From UBA4615 sp964399635 (GTDB taxonomy: Bacteria; Pseudomonadota; Gammaproteobacteria; Burkholderiales; Burkholderiaceae_E): a stretch of 64,000 bases of DNA. Below, piece by piece: positions 25,598-34,238 of this stretch. The first letter of the stretch is position 1, and the number at the start of each line of letters is the position of its first letter. The stretch spans positions 3,038-67,037 of the forward strand of contig CAYNRU010000029.1 of NCBI GenBank assembly GCA_964399635.1, read 5' to 3'. The translations under genes were made by a program, and so were the position numbers. The notes under the pieces are model-generated. The model was not told where the DNA came from. It saw nothing but the letters and a program-made list of their open reading frames with translations, and ran no database searches.

Positions 25598-28267
25598 TCA
25601 GACGTCGATATTCCGCGCCCCCAGCGCGTTCTTCTCGATGAAGGCGCGCCGCGGCTCCACCTCGTCGCCCATCAGCGTCGTGAAGATCTGGTCTGCTGCG
25701 ATCGCGTCCTCGATCTGCACCCGCAGCAGGCGGCGTGCCGACGCGTCCATCGTGGTCTCCCAGAGCTGGATCGCGTTCATCTCGCCCAGGCCCTTGTAGC
25801 GCTGCCGCCCAACATTGCGCTCGGCGTCCGACAGCAGCCAACGCATCGCATCGCGGAAATCGACCACCGCATGCGAGCGCTGCCGCTCGCCGTCGCCGCG
25901 CTTGATCTGGGCACCGTCAGCGATCAGCCCGCCCACGGTCTGCGCGCACTCCACCAGCACCTTGTAGTCGGACGAGAGGAGGAAGTGCGGATCGATCGCG
26001 CTCGCCCGCACGTTGCCGTGGTGCTTGCGCAGGATCCGCAGCGACCACTGCTCCTCCTTGTCGTCGAAGCGCACGGCGACGCTCGCGCCCGCGTCGTTGT
26101 CGATCTTCTGGGCCGCGCTCTGGTAGCGCGCCATCGCCGTCTCCAGGCGCAGCGCGCTCGCCCGGGCAGCGGCCTCGTCGGACAGCTCGAGCTCGGTGCC
26201 GTCCAGGATCGCGCGCAGCGCGTCCTGGTCGATGATCTTGGAGAGACGCTCGATGACCGCCTCGGCCATCAGGTACTTGCGCGACAACTCGCCGAGCGCA
26301 TCACCCGCAATGGCGCCGGGCGACCCCGCGGTGGCGGCCTGCGTGGCCGCGGTCGCGGCGGCGCCGCTGCCGGGCTCGCCCACGCGCGCCTCGTATTCGA
26401 TGCGGGCGGCCCCGTTGGGCAGCAGCACCGCACCCTCGAGGGCGAGCTTGAGCATGTACTGGTTGAGTTCGTGGTCGTCCTTCAGGTAACGCTCGTCACG
26501 ACCGTGCTTGACCTTGTAGAGCGGCGGCTGTGCGATGTAGATGTGGCCGCGCTCCACCAGCACCGGCATCTGCCGATAGAAGAAGGTCAGCAGCAGCGTG
26601 CGGATGTGGCTGCCGTCGACGTCCGCGTCGGTCATGATGATGATGCGGTGATAGCGCAGCTTGTCGGGGTTGAAGTCGTCCGCTCCGATGCTGGTGCCGA
26701 GCGCCGTGATCAGCGTGGCGATCTGCTCCGAGCTGATCAGCTTGTCGAAGCGCGCACGCTCCACGTTGAGCACCTTGCCGCGCAGTGGCAGGATCGCCTG
26801 GAACTTGCGATCTCGGCCCTGCTTGGCCGAGCCGCCCGCCGAGTCACCCTCCACGATGAAGATCTCGCTCTTGGCGGGGTCTTTTTCCTGGCAGTCGGCG
26901 AGCTTGCCGGGCAGGCCCATCCCGTCGAGCACGCCTTTGCGCCGTGTCATCTCGCGCGCTCGGCGGGCCGCCTCGCGGGCGCGAGCGGCTTCCACGATCT
27001 TGCCGCAGATGATCTTGGCATCGATCGGACGCTCGAGCAGGAACTCATCGAGCGTGCTGGCTACGGCCTCCTCGACCGCGGGCCGCGCCTCGGACGACAC
27101 CAGCTTCTCCTTGGTCTGGCTGGAGAACTTGGGGTCGGCCATCTTGACCGACAGCACGCAGGTCAGGCCTTCGCGCATGTCGTCGCCGGCTGTCTCGACC
27201 TTGGCTTTCTTGGCGAAGTCGTTCTGCTCGATGTACTTGTTGATGACCCGGGTCATCGCCGCGCGCAGGCCGGTCAGGTGCGTGCCGCCGTCCTTCTGCG
27301 GGATGTTGTTGGTGTAGCAGAGGACCTGCTCGTTGTAGGTGTCGTTCCACTGCATCGCGACTTCGACGAACACGCGCTTGCGCTCGGACCCGACCTCCAC
27401 CTCGCGCTCGCCGCTCGCATAGAAGATCGTCGGGTGAATCACGGTCTTGGACTTGTTGATGTACTCCACGAAGCCGCCCACGCCGCCTGCGAAAGCAAAC
27501 TCCTCCTCCTTGCCCTGGCGCTGGTCGACCAGCTTGATCCTGACGCCGTTGTTCAGGAACGAGAGCTCGCGCAAGCGCTTGGACAGGATCTCGTAGTGGT
27601 ACGTGATGTCCGTGAAGATATCGATGTCCGGCAGGAAGTGGACCTCGGTGCCACGCTTGTCGGTGGTGCCGGTGACCGGCATCGGTGAGGTCTCGAAGCC
27701 ATCCACGATCTGGATGTTCCGATCGAGCGGCACGCCGCGCTCGAAGGACATCTGGTGGATGCGGCCGTCGCGCTTGATGGTCAGGCGCAGCCACTTGGAC
27801 AGCGCGTTCACGCAGGACACGCCCACGCCGTGCAGGCCGCCGGACACCTTGTAGCTGTTCTGGTTGAACTTGCCGCCGGCGTGCAGCTCTGTCAGCGCGA
27901 TCTCTGCGGCCGAGCGCTTGGGCTCGTGCTTGTCGTCCATCTTGACACCGGTCGGGATGCCGCGCCCGTTGTCGACCACGGACACCGAGTTGTCGGTGTG
28001 GATGGTGACGACGATGTCGTCGCAGTGGCCTGCGAGCGCCTCGTCGATCGCGTTGTCCACGACCTCGAAGACCAGGTGGTGCAGGCCGGTGCCGTCGGAC
28101 GTGTCGCCGATGTACATGCCGGGGCGTTTGCGGACCGCCTCGAGCCCTTCGAGGATCTGGATCGAGGACGCGCCATAGTCGTTCAGGCCGTCGCCGTTTG
28201 CGGCGTGGCCGTTATCCAGGCCATTTTCCGGGGTGTCGGGAGTCGCCGCTGGGTTTGCTTGAGTCAT
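25598..28267 (-). CDS. gyrB: DNA gyrase subunit B
   Basis: 889 aa, complete. ATPase domain: ASSIQILEGLEAVRKRPGMY, VVDNAIDEALAGH, NGRGIP and the GGLHGVGVSCVNALS loop. TOPRIM domain: IVEGDSAGGSAKQGRDRKFQ and TDADVDGSHI. The C-terminal GyrA-contact block QRYKGLGEMNA is intact. It is longer than most GyrB (about 800-840 aa) because the proteobacterial insert after TOPRIM carries an extra Ala/Gly/Thr-rich linker (around residues 625-655). Together with dnaA and dnaN it makes the usual origin-proximal order; recF is absent, as is common in Burkholderiales. Confidence 0.97.
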   Translation of the reverse strand: MTQANPAATPDTPENGLDNGHAANGDGLNDYGASSIQILEGLEAVRKRPGMYIGDTSDGTGLHHLVFEVVDNAIDEALAGHCDDIVVTIHTDNSVSVVDNGRGIPTGVKMDDKHEPKRSAAEIALTELHAGGKFNQNSYKVSGGLHGVGVSCVNALSKWLRLTIKRDGRIHQMSFERGVPLDRNIQIVDGFETSPMPVTGTTDKRGTEVHFLPDIDIFTDITYHYEILSKRLRELSFLNNGVRIKLVDQRQGKEEEFAFAGGVGGFVEYINKSKTVIHPTIFYASGEREVEVGSERKRVFVEVAMQWNDTYNEQVLCYTNNIPQKDGGTHLTGLRAAMTRVINKYIEQNDFAKKAKVETAGDDMREGLTCVLSVKMADPKFSSQTKEKLVSSEARPAVEEAVASTLDEFLLERPIDAKIICGKIVEAARAREAARRAREMTRRKGVLDGMGLPGKLADCQEKDPAKSEIFIVEGDSAGGSAKQGRDRKFQAILPLRGKVLNVERARFDKLISSEQIATLITALGTSIGADDFNPDKLRYHRIIIMTDADVDGSHIRTLLLTFFYRQMPVLVERGHIYIAQPPLYKVKHGRDERYLKDDHELNQYMLKLALEGAVLLPNGAARIEYEARVGEPGSGAAATAATQAATAGSPGAIAGDALGELSRKYLMAEAVIERLSKIIDQDALRAILDGTELELSDEAAARASALRLETAMARYQSAAQKIDNDAGASVAVRFDDKEEQWSLRILRKHHGNVRASAIDPHFLLSSDYKVLVECAQTVGGLIADGAQIKRGDGERQRSHAVVDFRDAMRWLLSDAERNVGRQRYKGLGEMNAIQLWETTMDASARRLLRVQIEDAIAADQIFTTLMGDEVEPRRAFIEKNALGARNIDV

Positions 28268-28287
28268 TCTTGGCAGAGCCTGTTTCT

Positions 28288-29397
28288 TTAGATTCGCATC
28301 GGCATGACGACATACCGGAAGCTGTCGTCGCCGGGCACCGAGATGAGTGCGCTGGAGTTGGCATCGCCGAATTCGGCGCGCACGGTGTCGCTCTTGAGGT
28401 TGGCGAGCACATCGAGCAGGTAGGTGACGTTGAAGCCGACGTCGAGCGGCTCGCCCGTGTAGTCCACGTCGAGCTCCTCGATCGCCTCTTCCTGCTCGGC
28501 GTTGGTGGTCTGGATCTTGAGCGCGCCGCCCTCGAGGGTGAAGCGCACGCCCTTGAACTTCTCGGAGGTCAAGATGGAGGCGCGCGACAGCGCGCCGCCC
28601 CAGGTCTCGCGATCGAGGATGATCGCCTTCTTGTAGCCGGTGGGGATCACCCGTTGGTAGTCCGGGAACTTGCCCTCGACCAGCTTGGAGAGCAGCTCGA
28701 CCTCGCCGAAGCGAAAGCGGATCTGGTTGGCGGCGATATCGATCTCGACCGGCTCGTCGGTGTCGGCGAGCAGGCGCTGCAGCTCTGTCACGGTCTTGCG
28801 CGGGATGATCACGTCCTGCCGTCCGAGCTCGCGATCGGATTCGGACGCGCAGTAGGCGAGCCGGTGGCCGTCGGTCGCGACCACCCGCACCTGCCTGGCG
28901 TCGACCACGAAGAGCAGGCCGTTGAGGTAGTAGCGGATGTCCTGCTGGGCCATCGCGAAGTGGACCATCGCGAACAGGTGGCGCAGCTGCTTCTGCGGCA
29001 TGGCCAGGTGCGCGGCGACCGTGTCGTTGACCGCGACCGTGGGGAACTCCTCGGGCCCCAGCGTCTGCAGCGAGAACCGGCTCTTGCCTGCCGAGATGGT
29101 GAGCTTGCGCGAGACCAGGCTGATCGTCACCTCGGTGTCGGGCAGCGATCGGAGGATGTCGATCAGCTTGCGCGCGTTGACGGTGATTGCGACGTCGTCC
29201 TTGCCCGATCCGAGCGAGGCTGAGGTGCTGATCTGGATCTCGATGTCGGTGGCTAGGAAGGTCACCCGGTCACCCTGCTTGCGAACCAGGACGTTGGCCA
29301 GGATCGGGAGGGTATGGCGCCGCTCGACGATGCCGGCGACCGTCTGCAGCGGTCTGAGGATCGCATCGCGGGTAGCCTTGATCATCAACATCGTCAT
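28288..29397 (-). CDS. dnaN: DNA polymerase III sliding clamp (beta subunit)
   Basis: 369 aa, three repeated clamp domains, typical length (E. coli 366). LQTVAGIVERRHTLPILANV marks the N-terminal domain, VRVVATDGHRLAYC the second, and the C-terminal tail ends YVVMPMRI, the family signature. The start reads MTMLMIKATRD; ATG 29397 is used although ATG 29388 (MLMIKA) or 29382 (MIKA) may be the real one. Twenty bases separate it from gyrB; with dnaA it probably forms one transcript. Confidence 0.97.
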   Translation of the reverse strand: MTMLMIKATRDAILRPLQTVAGIVERRHTLPILANVLVRKQGDRVTFLATDIEIQISTSASLGSGKDDVAITVNARKLIDILRSLPDTEVTISLVSRKLTISAGKSRFSLQTLGPEEFPTVAVNDTVAAHLAMPQKQLRHLFAMVHFAMAQQDIRYYLNGLLFVVDARQVRVVATDGHRLAYCASESDRELGRQDVIIPRKTVTELQRLLADTDEPVEIDIAANQIRFRFGEVELLSKLVEGKFPDYQRVIPTGYKKAIILDRETWGGALSRASILTSEKFKGVRFTLEGGALKIQTTNAEQEEAIEELDVDYTGEPLDVGFNVTYLLDVLANLKSDTVRAEFGDANSSALISVPGDDSFRYVVMPMRI

Positions 29398-29634
29398 TCC
29401 CTCTGTAATCTGTTGTCAGTTAGTTGTTGTGGTCGGTGGATATGTGCAAAACCCCTGCGGGCCGCACCGGTGCTGGCTGGGCGGGCTTTGCGAACCCTGT
29501 GCACGGTGTGGCTGGCTTCATTGCGTGACTGGGGACGGATCGTGAGGCAGTCCCGCCGCAGGCCGGTTGCCCACCGCGGCGTACGTCAGCCGCACCCGCT
29601 TGTCCCCCGGGTTGTCCACAGGCAGGCTGCCGGC
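29398..29634. promoter_or_regulatory. dnaA-dnaN intergenic region with a near-consensus DnaA box
   Basis: 237 bases without a gene. TTGTCCACA at 29612-29620 differs by one base from the DnaA box TTATCCACA and lies 15 bases downstream of the dnaA stop. A weaker 7/9 match to the reverse box (GGTGGATAT) is at 29435-29443. It may contain a separate dnaN promoter and contribute to origin function, but the sites are few. Confidence 0.4.
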
Positions 29635-31077
29635 TCACAGGTACTCCCGCAGCGTCTGGTCGAGCACGTGGATCTGGTGGTTGAGCTCCGGCCGGTGCTG
29701 GCGCAGCTCGGTGATCTTGCGCACCGCGTGCAGCACCGTGGTGTGGTCGCGCCCACCGAACAGCTCGCCGATCTCGGGCAGGCTCTTCTGGGTCAGCTCC
29801 TTGGCGAGGTACATCGCGATCTGCCTGGGCAGCGCGATGTTGGCCGGGCGCCGCTTGCTGTACATGTCGGCGACCTTCATCTTGTAGAAGTCGGCCACCG
29901 TCTTCTGGATGAACTCCACAGAGATCTGGCCGCGGTTGAACGACAGCAGGTCCTTCAGCGCCTCCTTGACCAGCTCCAGGGTGATCGGCTGGCCGCGAAA
30001 CTGCGCGTAGGCGAGGATGCGGCGCAGCGCTCCCTCGAGCTCGCGGACGTTCTGGCGGATGTGCTTGGCCACGAAGAAGGCAACGTCGCCGTCGAGCCGG
30101 TGGCCGGCGAACTCGGCCTTGCGCATCACGATCGCCACGCGCATCTCGAGCTCGGGTGGCTCGATGGCCACGATCAGCCCCGAGTTGAAGCGCGAGATCA
30201 GGCGGTCGTCGATACCGGACATCTCCTTGGGGTAGGTGTCCGACGTGATGATGATCTGCTTGCGCTCGGCGATCAGGTTCTCGAAGGCGTAGAAGAACTC
30301 CTCCTGGGAGCGCTCCTTGCCGGCAAAGAACTGGATGTCGTCGATCAGCAGGAGGTCGAGCGAGTGGTAGTAACGCTTGAACTCGTCGACTGACTGGCGC
30401 CGGATCGAGGCCACCATGTCCTGGAAGAACTGGTTGGCGGTGATGTAGCGCACGTTGGCGCCCGGCGCCCGCGCGATGATGCTGTTGCCCACCGCGTGGA
30501 TCAGGTGGGTCTTGCCCAGGCCCACGCCGCCGTACAGGAACAGCGGGTTGTAGGCGCCGCCCGGGCGATCGGCCACCTGCAGCGCGGCGGCGCGGGCGAG
30601 GTCGTTGGCCTTGCCGGTGACGAAGGTCTCGAAGGTCAGGTCGGGGTTCAGCCGCGAGCGCTCGGCCGCGGGCGACACCGACGGCTGCAGCGCCGAGAAG
30701 CCGGGTTGCATGCCGGTCTGGGCCGCGAAGCCGGGCAGCGCCGGCCCGGGGTCGAGGACGAGCGGCTCGATCGCGTTGCGCGCGGCCGGCGAGGGCATCG
30801 TTGCGTGCTGAGTCGCCGGAGGGTCGTCGGCCCCCGCGGCGATCTCGAAGCTGACGCGCGCATCGGGGCTGATCAGCTGCGTCGCGAGCTCGGAGATGCG
30901 GTCCCCGTATTGCGTGCGCACCCAGTCGAGCTTGACGCGGTTGGGTGCGCCGAGCTTCAGTGTGTGCTCGTCCTCGTCGTAGCCCAGAAACACCAGGGGC
31001 TTGATCCAGGTCCGGTACAGCTGGGCCGGGAGTTCGCTCTCGAGGTGTGACGCGCAGGCTTGCCAGAGGTCGTTCAT
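29635..31077 (-). CDS. dnaA: Chromosomal replication initiator DnaA
   Basis: 480 aa. Domain I (residues 1-80, LWQACASHLESELP); a long Ala/Pro-rich domain II; AAA+ domain III with Walker A GGVGLGKT at 183-190, Walker B LLLIDDIQFFAG and sensor loops; domain IV with the DNA-binding signature GGRDHTTVLHAVRKI near the C terminus. All initiator residues are present. It is divergent from rpmH, with a perfect DnaA box just upstream next to a -10 candidate, so autoregulation is likely. Confidence 0.97.
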   Translation of the reverse strand: MNDLWQACASHLESELPAQLYRTWIKPLVFLGYDEDEHTLKLGAPNRVKLDWVRTQYGDRISELATQLISPDARVSFEIAAGADDPPATQHATMPSPAARNAIEPLVLDPGPALPGFAAQTGMQPGFSALQPSVSPAAERSRLNPDLTFETFVTGKANDLARAAALQVADRPGGAYNPLFLYGGVGLGKTHLIHAVGNSIIARAPGANVRYITANQFFQDMVASIRRQSVDEFKRYYHSLDLLLIDDIQFFAGKERSQEEFFYAFENLIAERKQIIITSDTYPKEMSGIDDRLISRFNSGLIVAIEPPELEMRVAIVMRKAEFAGHRLDGDVAFFVAKHIRQNVRELEGALRRILAYAQFRGQPITLELVKEALKDLLSFNRGQISVEFIQKTVADFYKMKVADMYSKRRPANIALPRQIAMYLAKELTQKSLPEIGELFGGRDHTTVLHAVRKITELRQHRPELNHQIHVLDQTLREYL

Positions 31078-31339
31078 TCGGGGGTGAATCGGGTCACGGC
31101 TCGATGCTCGGGATGCGGGACCGGGGGTGGCCGCGCGCGTGGGCGGCTGAACCGCGAATCACTGAAAGGAAACGGGAATTTTACCTTATCCACAGGCTGA
31201 AGGCACGGCCGCGCTGGCGCCGGACCGGGGTGTGGGGACCGGCCGCCACCCTGCCACGTCCCGGCAACGGCGCCGGCCCCAAATTGACAGGGCGTCCCGA
31301 GCTTGATGTAATGGCAGGCTTTTTCAAAAAAAGACCGTC
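31078..31339. other. dnaA-rpmH gap: candidate replication origin and dnaA promoter
   Basis: 262 bases without a gene. A perfect DnaA box TTATCCACA lies at 31186-31194, beside a locally AT-rich patch (31168-31190). On the minus strand TAAAAT (complement of 31178-31183) is a -10 candidate for dnaA, placed directly next to the box, so DnaA binding could regulate its own gene. The divergent arrangement rpmH/dnaA is where many proteobacterial origins lie. With only one perfect box here and one near box beyond dnaA, the exact origin cannot be fixed from sequence reading alone. Confidence 0.5.
31284..31312 (+). promoter_or_regulatory. Strong sigma-70 promoter for rpmH
   Basis: -35 TTGACA (31284-31289, 6/6), a 17-base spacer, and -10 TGTAAT (31307-31312, 5/6), 27 bases before the rpmH start codon. 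This is the best consensus promoter in the window, as expected for a ribosomal-protein operon. Confidence 0.75.
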
Positions 31340-31474
31340 ATGAAACGCACGTATCAACCTTCGGTGGTTCGCCGCAAGCGCACCCATGGCTTCCTGGTGC
31401 GGATGAAGACCCGCGGTGGCCGCGCAGTCATCCGCGCGCGTCGCGCCAAGGGCCGCAAGCGCCTGGGCGTCTGA
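31340..31474 (+). CDS. rpmH: 50S ribosomal protein bL34
   Basis: 44 aa. The start MKRTYQPSVVRRKRTHGFLV and the end RAVIRARRAKGRKRLGV match bL34 along the whole length, with only the final residue and one Val unlike the commonest form. First gene of the rpmH-rnpA-yidD-yidC run, directly behind a strong promoter. Confidence 0.97.
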   Translation: MKRTYQPSVVRRKRTHGFLVRMKTRGGRAVIRARRAKGRKRLGV

Positions 31475-31499
31475 TCGACCGGCTTGCGCGGAGGCGCGC

Positions 31500-31976
31500 G
31501 TGCCCATCGAGGGTCCGCCCGGCGCCGTCGCAGGATCCGCGGACGCTCCGGGCCCGGCCGCAGCGGACGGCGCCAGAGTCGTGCCGACCGCATCGGCCGG
31601 CGCAAGGCGCCCTGTGCGGCTGGTCGGTGCGCACTTCGTCGTCGGCGCACGCCGCACCACCGATGCAGCGACTCCCCGACTGATGATGGCCATCCCCAAG
31701 AAGCTCGTGCCCTCGTCGCCGGTGCGCAACCTGGTCCGGCGCGTGATCCGCGAGTCCCACCGCGCCGCCTGCGTACGCCATCGGCTGGCGCTTGAGGCGC
31801 TGTCGGTGAAGGTGCAGCTGGTCAAGGTGCCGCAGGATCCGGCCACACCGGCGCTCGACCCCAGGGGTCGCGCGCGGCGTCCGTTCGCGCGGCGCCCGGC
31901 CGACGGCGCACTCAAGCGCGCCGTCCGTGCCGAGGTCGACGGTCTCATCGCGCGCCTCCTGCCGCGTGCGGCCTGA
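31500..31976 (+). CDS. rnpA: Ribonuclease P protein component
   Basis: About 158 aa from GTG 31500, 25 bases after rpmH. The core RPVRLVGAHFVVGARRT, then LMMAIPKKLVPSSPVRNLVRRVIRESHR, holds the RNR-type motif (RNLVRRVIRE) that binds RNase P RNA. The protein helps the ribozyme mature tRNA 5' ends. It is divergent: the usual N-terminal aromatic start (as in FPR..R.L....F) is replaced by a Gly/Ala/Pro-rich stretch of about 40 residues, and the segment after residue 105 contains an insertion. The first true residue is uncertain; a GTG near 31581 is an alternative. Identity rests on the core motif and gene order. Confidence 0.82.
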   Translation: MPIEGPPGAVAGSADAPGPAAADGARVVPTASAGARRPVRLVGAHFVVGARRTTDAATPRLMMAIPKKLVPSSPVRNLVRRVIRESHRAACVRHRLALEALSVKVQLVKVPQDPATPALDPRGRARRPFARRPADGALKRAVRAEVDGLIARLLPRAA

Positions 31977-31995
31977 GCCGCTAAGGCCACTCGCC

Positions 31996-32406
31996 ATGGA
32001 TCCGAGCGCCCTCCCCGCGATGCTCGGCCGGCTGCCGTCGCGCGGTGCCGCGGCGCTGATCGCGGTCTACCGCTATGGCATCAGCCCGATCATCGGGCCG
32101 CGCTGCCGCTACTATCCGTCCTGCTCCGAGTACGGGCTGCAGGCGCTCGAGCGTTTCGGGTTCGTCCGAGGGCTGTGGCTGACCGGCGCGCGGCTCGTGC
32201 GCTGCCACCCGTGGCACGCGGGCGGCGTCGACCCGCTCCCCGATGCCTTCGAGCCGCCCGCCGCGGGCCGCTACCTCGGCCGCGTGCTGCGCACCCGGCC
32301 GGCCGGTGGGGCCGATCCGGCCGCGACGCACGCAGGCGCGTTACCCTCCACTCCCTGCGCCCCGACCCGCCCGCCGCGGGACGATGGCCAGCCCTCGCCT
32401 TTCTAG
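31996..32406 (+). CDS. yidD: Membrane protein insertion efficiency factor YidD
   Basis: 136 aa. The conserved part (residues 15-85) has VYRYGISPIIGPRCRYYPSC, SEYGLQALERFG and LVRCHPWHAGGVDPLP, diagnostic for YidD with its conserved cysteines. It assists YidC-dependent insertion. It has a C-terminal Pro/Ala-rich extension of about 45 residues that most YidD proteins (70-90 aa) lack; it ends 10 bases before yidC. Confidence 0.92.
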   Translation: MDPSALPAMLGRLPSRGAAALIAVYRYGISPIIGPRCRYYPSCSEYGLQALERFGFVRGLWLTGARLVRCHPWHAGGVDPLPDAFEPPAAGRYLGRVLRTRPAGGADPAATHAGALPSTPCAPTRPPRDDGQPSPF

Positions 32407-32416
32407 AGTCCCCGCC

Positions 32417-34141
32417 ATGCAGACCCAACGCACCATCCTCTGGGTGATCTTCACGATGTCGCTGCTGTTCCTCTGGGACGCCTGGCAGCGCAACCAGGGT
32501 CAACCGTCGATGTTCGGCGGCTCCAGCCCGGCACAGCAGCAGCCCGCCAAGGCAGACGCCCCCGGCACGGCGGTCGCGCCCGGCAAGACCGAGAGCTCAG
32601 TGCCGCCGGTGGGATCGGCCGCGGTGCCCGCGCTGCCGGCGGCCGCCGGCAGCAGCGCCGTGCCCGGGTCGGCGCCTGCCGCGGCCGCGGCAGCCGCCGC
32701 GGTCGTGCGCATCACCACCGACGTGCTCGCGATCGACATCGATCCGGTGGGCGGCGAGCTGATGCGCGCCGAGCTGCTGAAGTTCAAGGACACCGAGGCC
32801 AAGACCGGCAACGTCGTGCTGTTCGACCGGAAGACCGGTCACACCTACGTGGCGCAGAGTGGGCTGATCGGTGCCGGCGGCGCCGCCTTCCCGACGCACC
32901 GCACGCCATTCGAGGTGAAGCCCGGGCCGCGCACGCTCGAACCCGGCACCGACGAGCTGGTCGTCTCGATGGTCGCCGAGAGCGGCGGCGCGAAGATGGT
33001 CCGCAGCTACGTGTTCCGCCGCGGCTCGTACCAGATCGACATGAAGACCGAGGTCACCAACACCGGGGCCGCGCCGATCAAGCCGACGCTGTACCTGCAG
33101 CTGACGCGCGACGCCACCGCGCCGCCCGGCGAGTCGCAGTTCTACAGCACCTACACCGGCCCGGTCGTCTACACCGACAAGGACAAGTTCCAGAAGGTCG
33201 ACTTCTCCTCGATCGAGAAGGGCAAGGCCGAGCACGCCAAGTCCGCCAATGATGGCTGGGTCGGGATGATTCAGCACTACTTCGTGTCGGCGTGGGTGCC
33301 CAGCGACACGTTTCCGCGCGAGTACTTCACCCGCAAGGTCGACGCCGCGGTGTACTCGGTCGGCATCCTCGAGCCGATGAAGGACATCGCCCCCGGGGCG
33401 ACCGAGACGATGAACACCAAGCTCTACGTCGGGCCGCAGGACCAGAAGGTGCTGTCCGAGGTAGCGCCCGGGCTGGAGCTGAGCGTCGACTACGGCTGGC
33501 TGACCGTGTTCGCCAAGCCGCTGTTCTGGCTGCTGCAGTTCCTGTACGGCGTCGTGCAGAACTGGGGCTGGGCGATCGTGCTGCTGACCATCGTGGTGAA
33601 GCTCGCGTTCTTCCCGCTGCAGGCGGCGAGCTACCGCTCGATGGCCAAGATGAAGAAGGTCACGCCCAAGCTCACCGCCCTGCGCGAGCGCTACGGCAAC
33701 GACCGCGCCAAGCTCAACCAGGCGATGATGGAGTTGTACAAGACCGAGAAGATCAATCCGCTCGGCGGCTGCCTGCCGATCGTTGTGCAGATCCCGGTGT
33801 TCATCGCGCTGTACTGGGTGCTGCTCGCGTCGGTCGAGGTGCGCAACGCGCCCTGGATCGGCTGGATCCGCGACCTGGCCGTGCCCGATCCCTTCTACAT
33901 CCTGCCGCTGCTGATGGCCGGCACCATGATCATCCAGACGCGCCTGAACCCGGTGCCGCCCGATCCGCTGCAGGCCAAGATGATGATGTGGATGCCGGTG
34001 ATCTTCTCGGTGATGTTCTTCTTCTTTCCGGCGGGCCTGGTGCTGTACTGGCTGGTCAACAACCTGTTCTCGATCGCGCAGCAGTGGGTGATCACCCGCC
34101 GGATCGAGGGCAAGCCGGTGTTCGGGCGCGCGCCCGCCTGA
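32417..34141 (+). CDS. yidC: Membrane protein insertase YidC
   Basis: 574 aa. N-terminal membrane helix (QTQRTILWVIFTMSLLFLWD), an Ala/Pro linker, the large periplasmic P1 domain (about residues 100-345), then the five-helix insertase core beginning GWLTVFAKPLFWLLQFLY, with WGWAIVLLTIVVKLAFFPLQ carrying the conserved Arg-groove region and LGGCLPIVVQIPVFIALYWV. It ends with WLVNNLFSIAQQWVI. Full-length and typical. It inserts respiratory, ATP synthase and other inner-membrane proteins. Confidence 0.97.
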   Translation: MQTQRTILWVIFTMSLLFLWDAWQRNQGQPSMFGGSSPAQQQPAKADAPGTAVAPGKTESSVPPVGSAAVPALPAAAGSSAVPGSAPAAAAAAAAVVRITTDVLAIDIDPVGGELMRAELLKFKDTEAKTGNVVLFDRKTGHTYVAQSGLIGAGGAAFPTHRTPFEVKPGPRTLEPGTDELVVSMVAESGGAKMVRSYVFRRGSYQIDMKTEVTNTGAAPIKPTLYLQLTRDATAPPGESQFYSTYTGPVVYTDKDKFQKVDFSSIEKGKAEHAKSANDGWVGMIQHYFVSAWVPSDTFPREYFTRKVDAAVYSVGILEPMKDIAPGATETMNTKLYVGPQDQKVLSEVAPGLELSVDYGWLTVFAKPLFWLLQFLYGVVQNWGWAIVLLTIVVKLAFFPLQAASYRSMAKMKKVTPKLTALRERYGNDRAKLNQAMMELYKTEKINPLGGCLPIVVQIPVFIALYWVLLASVEVRNAPWIGWIRDLAVPDPFYILPLLMAGTMIIQTRLNPVPPDPLQAKMMMWMPVIFSVMFFFFPAGLVLYWLVNNLFSIAQQWVITRRIEGKPVFGRAPA

Positions 34142-34238
34142 CGCGCCGCGCATGAGCTTAGCCTCCGATCGCATGAGCTTGCGGTCGGAGCGGCGCGGGG
34201 CGAGGCTGCATCTCCCCTCGTCCATCGACCGCGTTCAC

